Below the pieces are notes generated by a model, which searched no databases, was not told the origin of the DNA, and saw only the letters and a program-made list of their open reading frames with translations. This document shows positions 1-10,998 of a stretch of 64,000 nucleotides of DNA, piece after piece. The DNA is from an uncultured Acidobacteriota bacterium (GTDB taxonomy: Bacteria > Acidobacteriota > Terriglobia > Terriglobales > Acidobacteriaceae). The DNA lies in contig CAIQPK010000090.1 in assembly GCA_903873705.1 (NCBI GenBank), positions 1-64,000 on the forward strand, read 5' to 3'. The translations under genes and the position numbers were made by a program. Numbering within the stretch: the first letter of the stretch is position 1; each line of letters starts with the position of its first letter.

Positions 1-48
1 GGGAATAAGAGAACGAGCAGCAAAAGCCCTGCATCCTGCCAAGGCTCC

Positions 49-1611
49 TTATTCGGATGGGGGGATACCGCGGGGGAGGACGAGGCTGAAAACGGTGCCG
101 GCACGGGGCGGGCGATCGCAGCTGGCTACGTCGAGGTGGCCGTGGTGCTTGTCGATGATGCCGCGGGAGATCCAGAGGCCGAGGCCGGTTCCGTTGTCGC
201 CCTTGGTGGTGTAGAAGGCTTCGAAGATGCGGGCGCGGACTTCGGGGCTCATGCCGGAGCCGGTGTCGGCTACGGTGATGCGTATGCCGGGCTGGGCGGT
301 GCGCCAGGACGTGGCGTTGCGGGTGCGCAGGATGAGGCGGCCGCCCTGGCGCATGGAGTCGATGGCGTTGCCGACGAGGTTGTGTAGAACCTGGCGAATT
401 TCGCCTTCATAGCAGAGAACTGAGCCTGCGGGCTGGTGGTCGCGGTAGACGCGGATGTTGGAGTTGTGGAGGCGGCCCTGGTAGATGCCGACGACGGACT
501 CGATGAGGGCCTCCGGGGTGATGTCGCGGGGCCTGGTGGACTGGCGATGGAAGCGGAGGGTCTGCGAGACGATCTGCGAGACCCGAGCGAGTTCGCGCTC
601 CGCCATGGAAAGGTAGGTGCGCGATTGAGGGAGAAGCTCGCCGTTCTGCGCGATGAGGTAGAGCAGGTTGGTAATGGCCTCGAGGGGGTTGTTGATCTCG
701 TGGGAGATGGAGGCGGCCAGGCGGCCGACGGCGGCGAGTTTTTCGCTCTGGATGAGGGCGGACTCGGTTTTCTTCTGGCTGGAAAGGTCGGTGAGAAAGA
801 CGGCAACCTGGTTGCCCATGCCGTCGTTGGAGGCCGATGGAATGAGCGTGGCGCCCACCAGCATGGGGACGAGGTGGCCGTCGCGAGCACGGTAGGCCTT
901 CTGATAGGGGTCGCAGGTGCCGGTGGCGAGCAGCTGGGCGGTGGCGCGGCGGTCGGCTTCGGCGAACTCGGGTGGGGTGAGGTCATCCCAGCGAACCTGG
1001 CCGAGTGCGACTTCTTCAGCGGTGTAGCCGATGATGCGGAGCAGCGTGGGGTTGGCGTAGGAGATGTGGCCTTCGAGGTCGGAGATGTTGAAGCCGATGG
1101 TGGCGCTTTCGATGAGGCGGCGGAAACGCTCCTCGGAGGTGCGGAGGGTGTCGCGCTCGACGCGGAGTTCGTCGAGGACGCGGTCGCGCTCGTCGAGGAC
1201 ATCGCGAACCTCATACTGGCGGACGCGGGCGCGCAGAGCGGCGCGCACACTGCTGATCAGGGTCGAGGTGCGAATAGGGCGTTCGAGCAGAATCACGGAG
1301 CCGAGCGAGAGACGCTCCTGCTCAAGCTGACGGGTGCGCATGGTTTCGCGGCCACCGGTGGTGAGAACGAGGATGGGGAGGTCGGACCAGGTCGGCTGGA
1401 ACTTGACGGCGTGGCCAAGGCATTCAATGACCTGCGGGGAGAGGGACTCCTCGGAGATGAGCAGGGGCCCGATGGGCTCCGAGAGCGCCCCCTTGCAAAG
1501 GGCTACGGGGTCGGGGCAAAGCTCTGCGGCGATCTTCTCACGCTGAAGAACGGCGACAATCAGCTCAGCGTCGCGACCCGTGGGTGCGACTACCCTTACG
1601 ACTAAACTCAT
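49..1611 (-). CDS. PAS sensor histidine kinase with N-terminal pseudo-receiver domain
   Basis: 520 aa. Residues about 3-125 have the size and alternating hydrophobic pattern of a response-regulator receiver, but the usual phospho-acceptor Asp is absent (the strand end reads LLISEES, residues 50-56) and the usual Lys-Pro is RP at 111-112, so it is probably a pseudo-receiver. A charged coiled-coil linker (about 130-160) leads to a PAS domain (160-280). The HisKA domain has its phospho-His at H304 in SISHEINNP. The HATPase domain shows the N box near 411-418, DTGSGM at 449-454 and GTGLGLW at 474-480. No membrane segment is seen, so the protein should be cytoplasmic. The ATG follows GAGGAAG. It starts 26 bp after the KaiC-like gene and is probably cotranscribed with it. 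The signal sensed and the partner regulator are unknown. Confidence 0.93.
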   Translation of the reverse strand: MSLVVRVVAPTGRDAELIVAVLQREKIAAELCPDPVALCKGALSEPIGPLLISEESLSPQVIECLGHAVKFQPTWSDLPILVLTTGGRETMRTRQLEQERLSLGSVILLERPIRTSTLISSVRAALRARVRQYEVRDVLDERDRVLDELRVERDTLRTSEERFRRLIESATIGFNISDLEGHISYANPTLLRIIGYTAEEVALGQVRWDDLTPPEFAEADRRATAQLLATGTCDPYQKAYRARDGHLVPMLVGATLIPSASNDGMGNQVAVFLTDLSSQKKTESALIQSEKLAAVGRLAASISHEINNPLEAITNLLYLIAQNGELLPQSRTYLSMAERELARVSQIVSQTLRFHRQSTRPRDITPEALIESVVGIYQGRLHNSNIRVYRDHQPAGSVLCYEGEIRQVLHNLVGNAIDSMRQGGRLILRTRNATSWRTAQPGIRITVADTGSGMSPEVRARIFEAFYTTKGDNGTGLGLWISRGIIDKHHGHLDVASCDRPPRAGTVFSLVLPRGIPPSE

Positions 1612-1637
1612 GACTTCCTCGGGTCCCTGGCCCTCCG

Positions 1638-3119
1638 CTACTCAGAGTTGGATGCGGTTTTATCGTGGAGGTCGGGCACACCGGTGAGAACGCCCCTAAA
1701 CGTGGAGAGCGGCTCGCCGACGGTAATGCCTTCGGTGCCCATCTGTATCTCTCGCAGACTACGCTCATGGGCGCCGGTGCGCTGCTTGAGAACCGAGATA
1801 ACCTTGCGAATTTCACCCTGGGTTTCGAAGTAGCGCAGCAGGACGACCGTGTCGGCGAGGTAGCTGACGTCAATGTCGGCGTGCATGGTACCGACGAGGC
1901 CCTGCTGGGTGAGCACCAGCAGGGTGGTGACACCCTTCTGATTGAGGTAGGCGAGGAGCTCATGGAGGTGCAGGATGAGGTCGCGCTCCCCGGGCATGGA
2001 GTTGAGGAAACCATTGAGCGAGTCGATGACGACGACACGGGTATCGTTCTGCTCAACGTCGTCCACGATCTGCTGAATGAATTCGCCAGGGGAGAGCTCG
2101 GCGGGATCGATCTGGGTGATGGAGAGCGTGCCGCGATCGATCTCGGTCTGTAGATCCATACCCAGCGCTCGGGCGCGGTCTTTGGCGATGCGGGTGACTT
2201 CGTCAAAGCTGTAGATGATGGCGCGGTCGCCACGCCTGGCGGCGGCGTGGGCGTACTTGATTGCGATGGAGGATTTACCGACGCCGGTGGGGCCGGTAAA
2301 GAGGGTCGCCGAGCCTCGGGAGATGCCCTTGCCGAACATCGCGTCGAGCTCGGGAATGTCGCAGGTGATGCCTTCGGCAGTGAAGGGGTGGTCGTGGTCT
2401 GCGGCCACCAGGCGTGGGTAGGCGACGACGCCTCCGTAGCGGATGTTGTAGTCGTGGTAGCCCTCGCGGTAAGCCGATCCGCGGAGCTTGACGATCTCCA
2501 ACTGGCGGCGCGTGACGCCGAAAGAGCGCGGCATTTTGTCGAGCCGGATGACGCCGTGCGCGATGGAGCGGAGCTGGAAGTCGTTGGCGTCGGTGGTGCG
2601 GTCGTCGAGAAGAAGGACGGTGGTGGCGCGGCCGGCAAAGAACTGCTTGAACGCAAGCAGCTGACGACGGTAGCGCATGACGTCGTCGGCGAGGAGACGG
2701 AGTTCGGAAAGCGAGTCAATGACGAGGCGGTCGGGACGGACGCGATCGATTTCCCGCGTGAGTTTCTGCACGGTGCTAAGCAACTCGACCTCGCTGGGAT
2801 GGAAGACCGTGTACTGCTCCTGCGGGGAGAGGCTGGCCTCGGCGGGGGTGAACTCGGCGATTGGGACATCGTCGACGTTCCACCCATGAGACTTGATGGA
2901 GAGCTCGAGTTCGGTAAGAGGCTCAGAGAGCGTGATGTACAGGGCCTTTTCGCCCGCCGCCACACCGGCACGGATGAACTGCATCGCGAGGGTGGTTTTG
3001 CCCGTTCCGGGATCGCCCTCCACCAGGTACATCTGGCCGGGAGGGAGGCCGCCGTAGAGGATTTCGTTGAGACCGGGAATTCCGGTGTTCAGGCGGGGTA
3101 TCGGTGGTTGTTGTTGCAT
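1638..3119 (-). CDS. KaiC-like double RecA/RadA-type ATPase
   Basis: 493 aa from the ATG at 3119; the frame stays open to a TTG at 3185, and no candidate start has a strong ribosome site. Two KaiC domains in tandem: Walker A GDPGTGKT at 35-42 with Walker B around LVIDSL (132-137), and Walker A GPTGVGKS at 276-283 with VVVIDSLNG at 362-370. The catalytic Glu pairs of cyanobacterial KaiC correspond to S65-E66 in the first domain and D306-E307 in the second. The dual phosphorylation site aligns with S419-Y420, so Ser is kept and Thr is replaced by Tyr. KaiA and KaiB are not nearby. KaiC homologues outside cyanobacteria are generally signalling ATPases, and the flanking histidine kinases fit that role. 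Confidence 0.93.
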   Translation of the reverse strand: MQQQPPIPRLNTGIPGLNEILYGGLPPGQMYLVEGDPGTGKTTLAMQFIRAGVAAGEKALYITLSEPLTELELSIKSHGWNVDDVPIAEFTPAEASLSPQEQYTVFHPSEVELLSTVQKLTREIDRVRPDRLVIDSLSELRLLADDVMRYRRQLLAFKQFFAGRATTVLLLDDRTTDANDFQLRSIAHGVIRLDKMPRSFGVTRRQLEIVKLRGSAYREGYHDYNIRYGGVVAYPRLVAADHDHPFTAEGITCDIPELDAMFGKGISRGSATLFTGPTGVGKSSIAIKYAHAAARRGDRAIIYSFDEVTRIAKDRARALGMDLQTEIDRGTLSITQIDPAELSPGEFIQQIVDDVEQNDTRVVVIDSLNGFLNSMPGERDLILHLHELLAYLNQKGVTTLLVLTQQGLVGTMHADIDVSYLADTVVLLRYFETQGEIRKVISVLKQRTGAHERSLREIQMGTEGITVGEPLSTFRGVLTGVPDLHDKTASNSE

Positions 3120-3358
3120 GACTGCCAAGTTACCCCGTAGGCGAGAGGCTGAGTGTCGATTGTCTGACATCGGCGAACGGTCCAATCGTTGAATTTAGTG
3201 ACCCCGACGTGACGATGGACTGATGGCATCGCTACGTGCTTGCACGACCAAAATTAGGACGGCTATGAGGCGGATTGGGTTGTTTATTGCCGGGTACTGA
3301 GCAGGTGGGTGAGATGGCCAGGAGTTGTACGCCGCGACGGGAAAATTTGAGCGTAAGG

Positions 3359-4978
<1,620 letters not shown>

Positions 4979-4982
4979 GGTG

Positions 4983-5006
4983 TGTGACCGCCTTGCAGCG
5001 GTCACA
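4983..5006 (-). promoter_or_regulatory. Perfect 9-bp hairpin just upstream of the kinase start
   Basis: Arms tgtgaccgc (4983-4991) and gcggtcaca (4998-5006) with a 6-nt loop sit 4 nt upstream of the ATG at 4978, between the YeaQ-type gene and the kinase. On the mRNA the AAGG that could serve as ribosome site lies at the loop/stem edge. No T-run follows, so it looks more like a translation or processing element than a terminator. Confidence 0.5.
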
Positions 5007-5017
5007 CCGATGCTACA

Positions 5018-5263
5018 TCAGGCTCGCTTGATGACGCGGGTGATGGCGACGAGAATCACCGCACCGATGAACGCCACGATGATCGATCCGAGCAAACCGC
5101 CGCCCATCCCGATGCCGAGCAAGCCGAATAGCCAGCCGCCGAGAATGCCGCCCAGGATACCGAGGATGATGTCGACAAGGACGCCGTAACCGCCGCCCTT
5201 CATCACCTTGCCGGCAAGCCAGCCAGCGATGAGTCCGACGAGAATTTCATAGAGAATGCCCAT
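5018..5263 (-). CDS. GlsB/YeaQ/YmgE family small membrane protein
   Basis: 81 aa, nearly all hydrophobic and glycine-rich, with three predicted membrane helices (about 4-20, 27-50, 57-77) and a basic end RVIKRA. Repeated GxxGG patterns such as GILGGILGG are the hallmark of the transglycosylase-associated (GlsB/YeaQ/YmgE) family, linked to general envelope or acid stress. The name does not imply enzyme activity. ATG at 5263 follows AAGGA. It lies 40 bp upstream of the kinase gene on the same strand. Confidence 0.9.
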   Translation of the reverse strand: MGILYEILVGLIAGWLAGKVMKGGGYGVLVDIILGILGGILGGWLFGLLGIGMGGGLLGSIIVAFIGAVILVAITRVIKRA

Positions 5264-5507
5264 GGTTTGTCTCTTTCCTTAATGCAGGATGATGTGAGTT
5301 TCGTGGGCCGGGGTGCGTGTTGGTTTTATAGGATTTTGGGGTGGGCGTCAATCGTGGGCTGGCAAGGCGGTGACGACGGGCGGTTGAAAAAAGTTCTCCG
5401 GACACGGTGTAGTCTTCGCAATGACGATGCGCGTCCTTAGCGATGCGGTTTCAATATGCTTTCCAAGGGCCCCGATTCATCCATCTCACCTTCAGGTCGT
5501 TGCCCTC

Positions 5508-6608
5508 ATGGATATTCTTGCCCCCCACTCCTTGCCCGCACGCCTGTTGCCAGTGTGTTCTCTCTTCGCTGTAACACTGCTGAGCAGCTGTGGCGGTTCG
5601 GGCTCCGCTGCTTCCACGACGACGACCACCACCACCACCAATGCCTATGCCACCGTGTATAAAGCGATGACGTGGGCGACGGGCGTGACGGTGAGCTTTC
5701 CGAGCAGCTGCTCGATGACCGTGACGGCCAGTGGGACGCCGCCCTCGCACAACGCTTACTACCTGGCGCCGGCGACGGCGGGACAGACCGTGGTGGCGAC
5801 GACTCCGAGCGGAATTCAACTGGCCATGATCGCTTATGCGGGGACGGGGATTTCGACGGTGAAAGCCATATCCGGAACATTCAATATTTGCCCCACGAAG
5901 GCCAGCACGACTACGGCGGCGACGGGTGGGGCGATTGGCGTGATCGCATCGGGCGAGGCGCTGTTCGATGCGTACGAAGCGACGGGGACGGTGGCCGTAA
6001 GCGATAACGCCTCGTACACGTTTACCAGCGCCGGGACGAGCTATACGGCTTACTTTATCGACCAGTGCAACTCTCATGCTGCGGGTGGCATGGGCGGCGG
6101 GAGTACGTGGCACTACCATGGCAATCCGGTCTGCTATACCGCGACGGTGGATGGGGCTTCGGGGCCTTCACACATCATTGGCATCGCGCTGGATGGGTTT
6201 CCTATTTATGGCGGGCGCGATATCAGCGGGAATGCCATCGATCCTGCGACGCTCGATGCGTGCAACGGAATCACGAGCGTGACGCCGGAGTTTGCGACGG
6301 CGACGTACCACTACGTGCTGCCGATCGGAGTGACGACGAAGCAGTCGTCGATCAACTGCTATGCGGGGACAGTCGGCGCGACGCTATCGGCAGCGATGCA
6401 GAAGCTGGGTTGCATGACGCCGTTTCTGCTGGCGAATGGGAAGGCGAGACTGCCGGATGGGCGAGAGGTTTCGCGGGGCGAGGCGGCGGCCTGGGTGAGG
6501 CAGACCATGCCCGGCATGATGGCTCCGGACGCGATGCCGGGAATGCAGATGGCGGCGAAGCCTGATGCGCCCGCAGGAAAACAGCGAATGCGGATGTCAG
6601 GGATGTAG
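5508..6608 (+). CDS. YHYH domain lipoprotein
   Basis: 366 aa from the ATG at 5508, chosen because it directly precedes a lipoprotein signal (hydrophobic stretch then lipobox LLSSC); the frame is open back to 5421. A Ser/Thr-rich spacer follows the lipid-anchored Cys. The core shows the YHYH-family blocks STWHYHGNPVCYT, GIALDGFPIYGGRD and ATYHYVLP. The C-terminus is methionine-rich (MPGMMAPDAMPGM), of the kind that binds copper in other proteins. The family has no established biochemical role. An exported location is supported by the signal; metal binding is inference. Confidence 0.88.
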   Translation: MDILAPHSLPARLLPVCSLFAVTLLSSCGGSGSAASTTTTTTTTNAYATVYKAMTWATGVTVSFPSSCSMTVTASGTPPSHNAYYLAPATAGQTVVATTPSGIQLAMIAYAGTGISTVKAISGTFNICPTKASTTTAATGGAIGVIASGEALFDAYEATGTVAVSDNASYTFTSAGTSYTAYFIDQCNSHAAGGMGGGSTWHYHGNPVCYTATVDGASGPSHIIGIALDGFPIYGGRDISGNAIDPATLDACNGITSVTPEFATATYHYVLPIGVTTKQSSINCYAGTVGATLSAAMQKLGCMTPFLLANGKARLPDGREVSRGEAAAWVRQTMPGMMAPDAMPGMQMAAKPDAPAGKQRMRMSGM

Positions 6609-6624
6609 GCTGCTGCGTGAGATG

Positions 6625-6652
6625 GAAAGCCCCGGCTGCAGCCGGGGCTTTC
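6625..6652. terminator. Bidirectional terminator between YHYH gene and rtcB
   Basis: Perfect 13-bp inverted repeat gaaagccccggct (6625-6637) / agccggggctttc (6640-6652) with a 2-nt spacer. It lies between the convergent stops at 6608 and 6668. Stem-end A and T runs on both sides suit termination in both directions. Confidence 0.85.
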
Positions 6653-6667
6653 CTGTTGGTGGCGAGG

Positions 6668-7870
6668 TCAGTCCTTGTAGGGATCGAACTCGTTGGCTCC
6701 GGCCATCGCCACGCCCAGCGGCGTGAGCGTGTGCAGGATGCGGATGGTGTCGCCATGCGCGGCGAGCACTTCGGGCAGACGCTTGTAGCAGTGCGGGCTC
6801 TCGTCGAGACCGCCGCCACGCAGCACAACGCCCGACTGCTTCATCCAGTCGTTCATCATCTCCGGCTTGACCAGGCCTTCGCGCTTGCACGCGCCGGTCT
6901 TGCGATCGAAGACGCCGGCGGCCTGCTTACGACCCATCACACGGCCGGCGCCGTGCACGGTCGAAAACAGTGATGCCTTCTGCGCTTCGGCCGCGGCACT
7001 GCCCTGCTCTGCCGCAACGCCTTCGAGGATGACCGACTGCTCGCCCATGGTGCCGCCGACGAAGCCGCGCTGGCCGGGGAAGGCCGGTGTGGCGCCCTTG
7101 CGGCACACCCAGAGTTGCTTGCCGTCGTGCTCCTCGAGCCAGGCGAAGTTGTGGTGGTTGTGCACCTCGTCTTCGATGGTGGCTCCGAGCAGCCTGGCCA
7201 CACGCGCGCACACCCAGTCGCGACCGGCATACGCATACGTGCCGCCGAGCTGCATGGCGTCAATGTACTGCGCGCCGAGATCGCTGGTGACGTCGAAGTA
7301 GACGGGGTCAACCATCATGCCGTCCTTCGCGCCCGCGGCCTTGAGGAACCACGTGGCGATGCCGTGACCGAGGCCACGCGAGCCGAAGTGGACGCCGCAC
7401 CAGACACGGTCCTGCTCGTCGACGAAGAGGTCGACGTAGTGGTTGCCGCTGCCGATGGTGCCGAGCTGCGCGTTGGCCTTGTGACGCAGCGGCTTGGCGG
7501 CTTCGGTGAGCCAGCCGGGGTGCGTGTCGGTAACGAATGGCGAGTCATCGTTGCGTTCGCTGTTCTTGCGTCCGACGCCGAAGCTGAGGATGGCGGCGAT
7601 GTCATCCATGATGCGGTGGATGTTGGCACGCAGCTCGCTGCCGGGTATGTCGAGCCGCACGGCTTTGTTGCCGCAGGCGATATCGAAGCCGACGGCGGTG
7701 GGCGAGATGCGGTTTTCGGACGCGATGACGCCGCCGATGGGCACGCCGTAGCCCAGGTGGCCGTCGGCCATCAGCGCGAAGCGGTCGGCGGTGCGGGCGC
7801 AGGCGGTGGCCTGCTCAAGGGTGTTGGCTTCGTGGTTTCCGAAGACGGGGATGTTGTCGACGTATTGCAT
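6668..7870 (-). CDS. rtcB: RtcB family RNA-splicing ligase
   Basis: 400 aa from the ATG at 7870, set by the strong site AGAAAGGAAC; the frame extends to 7963 without other support. RtcB joins 2',3'-cyclic phosphate (or 3'-phosphate) and 5'-OH RNA ends using GTP and Mn. Conserved blocks are DGHLGYGVPIGGVIA, GFDIACGNKAVRLD with the metal Cys, GTIGSGNHYVDLF, GVHFGSRGLGHGIA, HNHHNFAW, and HGAGRVMGRKQA near the C-terminus, which carries the guanylylated His region. Length fits the short bacterial class. No rtcA, rtcR or archease gene is adjacent, so it probably acts alone in RNA repair. It ends at a shared terminator. Confidence 0.95.
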   Translation of the reverse strand: MQYVDNIPVFGNHEANTLEQATACARTADRFALMADGHLGYGVPIGGVIASENRISPTAVGFDIACGNKAVRLDIPGSELRANIHRIMDDIAAILSFGVGRKNSERNDDSPFVTDTHPGWLTEAAKPLRHKANAQLGTIGSGNHYVDLFVDEQDRVWCGVHFGSRGLGHGIATWFLKAAGAKDGMMVDPVYFDVTSDLGAQYIDAMQLGGTYAYAGRDWVCARVARLLGATIEDEVHNHHNFAWLEEHDGKQLWVCRKGATPAFPGQRGFVGGTMGEQSVILEGVAAEQGSAAAEAQKASLFSTVHGAGRVMGRKQAAGVFDRKTGACKREGLVKPEMMNDWMKQSGVVLRGGGLDESPHCYKRLPEVLAAHGDTIRILHTLTPLGVAMAGANEFDPYKD

Positions 7871-7969
7871 GGTCTGGTTGTTCCTTTCTGGCTCGGCGGC
7901 TGGTTGAAGCCGTGGCGAGTCAAGGTTGGGTTGTGCCCTCGGCGCGGATCGCGTGCTGCACAAAGTAAA

Positions 7970-7993
7970 AGCCCAGGCTTGTCAGCCCGGGCT
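7970..7993 (-). terminator. Minus-strand terminator upstream of rtcB
   Basis: On the minus strand a 10-bp stem (7993-7984 with 7979-7970, one mismatch) and a 4-nt loop are followed by TTTTACTTT. It would end transcripts coming from the toxin-antitoxin pair before rtcB. Confidence 0.7.
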
Positions 7994-8184
7994 CGGTGGA
8001 TACGTGGAGATCAGAGACGCTTGTCTATGATTCGCCTTCCGTAGAAGATCCAACCGAGCTGGACGCATCGCCGCGCCGGAACGCTTTTGGCGTTTCGAGG
8101 GAGCGTTGCGGGTTTGTGAGGTGTAGTGTCATGGCTCGGTTCTTTTCGGGTCGCTGTCGCGACCTTTGTGATTATGCCACAGAT
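7994..8184. other. Intergenic stretch between the toxin gene and the terminator
   Basis: About 190 bp with no convincing gene. A 35-codon minus-strand ORF (ATG near 8132) lacks a ribosome site. A short inverted repeat gtcgc/gcgac is present near 8150-8162. I see no tRNA fold. Confidence 0.4.
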
Positions 8185-8451
8185 TTATTCGTATACATCT
8201 TTGCGGTTTCGAATGCGCGTGATCGTGACGATCACTCTGAAGTCGTCGATCACGTAGACGATGCGGAAGTCGCCTACACGAACGCGATACTCGCCGTCTC
8301 CGCCTTTTAGTTTTTTACAGCCTGCGGGGCGTGGATCTACTTCGAGACTTTCGAGCTTGGCGACGATGCGAGCGATGATACCGCTGGGAAGGCGTTCAAG
8401 TTCCTTGCGAGCGCTTTGTTTGAGTTCGACCGCATAACGCTGTCTAGCCAC
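8185..8451 (-). CDS. RelE/ParE-superfamily toxin
   Basis: 88 aa, matching the family in size. It begins with the typical pattern RYAVELKQSARKELERLP. The helical region ends KLESLEVDPRPAGCKKLKG, and the sheet carries GEYRVRVGDFRIVYVIDD followed by ITRIRNRKDVY, the usual Arg-rich mRNase/gyrase-toxin fold. Whether it cuts mRNA (RelE-like) or poisons gyrase (ParE-like) cannot be told from sequence alone. It overlaps the antitoxin gene by 8 bp, as expected for a coupled type II module. The region is less GC-rich than its neighbours, consistent with horizontal acquisition. Confidence 0.88.
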   Translation of the reverse strand: MARQRYAVELKQSARKELERLPSGIIARIVAKLESLEVDPRPAGCKKLKGGDGEYRVRVGDFRIVYVIDDFRVIVTITRIRNRKDVYE

Positions 8452-8635
8452 GGAGCTTTCCGCTTGCTATCAGTCCGGCTTTCACTTTGGCGAGTGGAAC
8501 ACTTCGCTCGGAACGGCGTGAGCGTGAGACGAGAACATCCTGGATGTCTTCCCACAGGGCTTTGTGCACTTTGAGGTCAATGACCGCCGCCGTCTTGTTG
8601 CCTTTTTCATCGGTGAGGAACTGGATGCCGCCCAT
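8444..8635 (-). CDS. Type II antitoxin partner of the RelE/ParE toxin
   Basis: 63 aa from the ATG at 8635, set by the strong site GGAGA 6 nt upstream; the longer frame to 8749 has no such support. The N-terminus GIQFLTDEKGNKTAAVIDL resembles the Phd/RelB-like dimerisation strand pattern, followed by an Arg/Ser-rich helix and KLRG end that should bind the toxin. It precedes and overlaps the toxin gene. Such antitoxins usually bind their own promoter, but I find no clear operator palindrome upstream. Confidence 0.8.
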   Translation of the reverse strand: MGGIQFLTDEKGNKTAAVIDLKVHKALWEDIQDVLVSRSRRSERSVPLAKVKAGLIASGKLRG

Positions 8636-8679
8636 AGAAATCTCCGTTATTTTGAACGTATGCGCTAGCCGAATGGAAG

Positions 8680-9017
8680 TCAATCGGCGCGTGATGTCAT
8701 GCAGGCACCGCATAGCTTTGCCTTCGGAGTTCTTAGTGGTTTGTGACACTGCCTACACTGCGGTCCATACAAGGAGAGCCGGTGATGCATGACGGCGTTT
8801 GGATTTGTCTCTGCAAAGCCAGTCAGCTCTTCGTACTTTTTCAGTAATAGCTCGAAACGGTCTTGGAGGTTGACTTCCTTCAATGGCACGCCAAGCCTTC
8901 CCGAAATGCTTTTGTCGAGCGTATACCGACGGAATAAAGGCCCGACACGACGCTGAACTCAGCTTCGTCGAGCATCGGCATCTCGGCTTTGCAGCGCCAG
9001 CACCACATCGGTTTCAT
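8680..9017 (-). pseudogene. Frameshifted double-CxxC zinc-ribbon protein
   Basis: Two minus-strand fragments read as one protein. Fragment 1 (ATG at 9017, site AAAGG) begins MKPMWCWRCKAEMPMLDE and stops after 45 codons at TGA. Fragment 2, in another frame and overlapping, continues VPLKEVNLQDRFELLLKKY and ends TNPNAVMHHRLSLYGPQC, CHKPLRTPKAKLCGAC. I know the intact form as a conserved acidobacterial hypothetical protein of about 110 aa with N-terminal CxxC, the MHHRLSLYGP block and C-terminal CxxC pairs. Insertion of one base in the GGCTTGGC stretch (near 8892) would rejoin them. Either a recent one-base deletion or a sequencing error. Function unknown. Confidence 0.75.
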
Positions 9018-9057
9018 GGTTTCAACCTTTCACTCGACAGTGCTTCTGCACAGAAAA

Positions 9058-9079
9058 GCCCGAGGCTTTCGCCTCGGGC
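9058..9079 (-). terminator. Terminator after tsf
   Basis: Perfect 9-bp stem gcccgaggc (9058-9066) / gcctcgggc (9071-9079), 4-nt loop, followed by TTTT on the minus strand. It lies 27 bp past the tsf stop. Confidence 0.85.
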
Positions 9080-9105
9080 CTGGTCTTGTTCGGCTGAAAT
9101 CCTGC

Positions 9106-9765
<660 letters not shown>

Positions 9766-9803
9766 TTTGATTCCTTCTCCGCCTGGTAGAGGCGGCGTGA
9801 AAA

Positions 9804-9830
9804 GGGGCGCGGGCTGGATGCCCGCGCCCC
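9804..9830 (-). terminator. Hairpin between rpsB and tsf
   Basis: Perfect 11-bp GC stem (9804-9814 / 9820-9830), 5-nt loop, followed by TTTTCA on the minus strand. It may be a partial terminator or an mRNA-stabilising element setting the rpsB:tsf ratio. Confidence 0.65.
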
Positions 9831-9850
9831 CTGAAGTTGCTGGGGCTTGC

Positions 9851-10786
<936 letters not shown>

Positions 10787-10912
10787 GATTGGCTCCTGTT
10801 TATAGACCGCGCCGGAAGGCTCTTGTGGGCGGGATTCCGCCGGTCTGTGTTTATCCCGTGAGGGAGATTGAGTTCCATGCCGCAGGGGTTGAATCCTGCG
10901 GGTGAGGCGAGT

Positions 10913-10989
10913 GGTTCTCGGTTGTGGGTTCTCGGTTGTCGGTATAAGGCGCATAAGCACCGAAAACCGAGAACCAAGAACCCATAACC
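10913..10989. repeat. Heptad-repeat inverted array between rpsI and rpsB
   Basis: Left arm 10913-10943 is built of 7-bp units GGTTNTN. Right arm 10959-10989 is built of units ACCNANA. The 31-bp arms pair at 26 positions around a 15-bp loop, so the RNA would fold into a long hairpin. It starts 10 bp past the rpsI stop. Confidence 0.8.
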
Positions 10990-10998
10990 CCAAGCGGT

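Noticed and set aside
270-1250. Long minus-strand ORF rich in Ser/Pro/Arg inside the first kinase gene
   Set aside because: It is a shadow frame of the GC-rich kinase gene; composition is low-complexity and no family is recognisable. The same holds for most long ORFs opposite real genes in this window.
7994-8184. tRNA-like or Y-RNA-like gene near rtcB
   Set aside because: Bacterial rtcB can be linked to Y RNAs, but I could not fold a cloverleaf or a TPsiC-type stem here.
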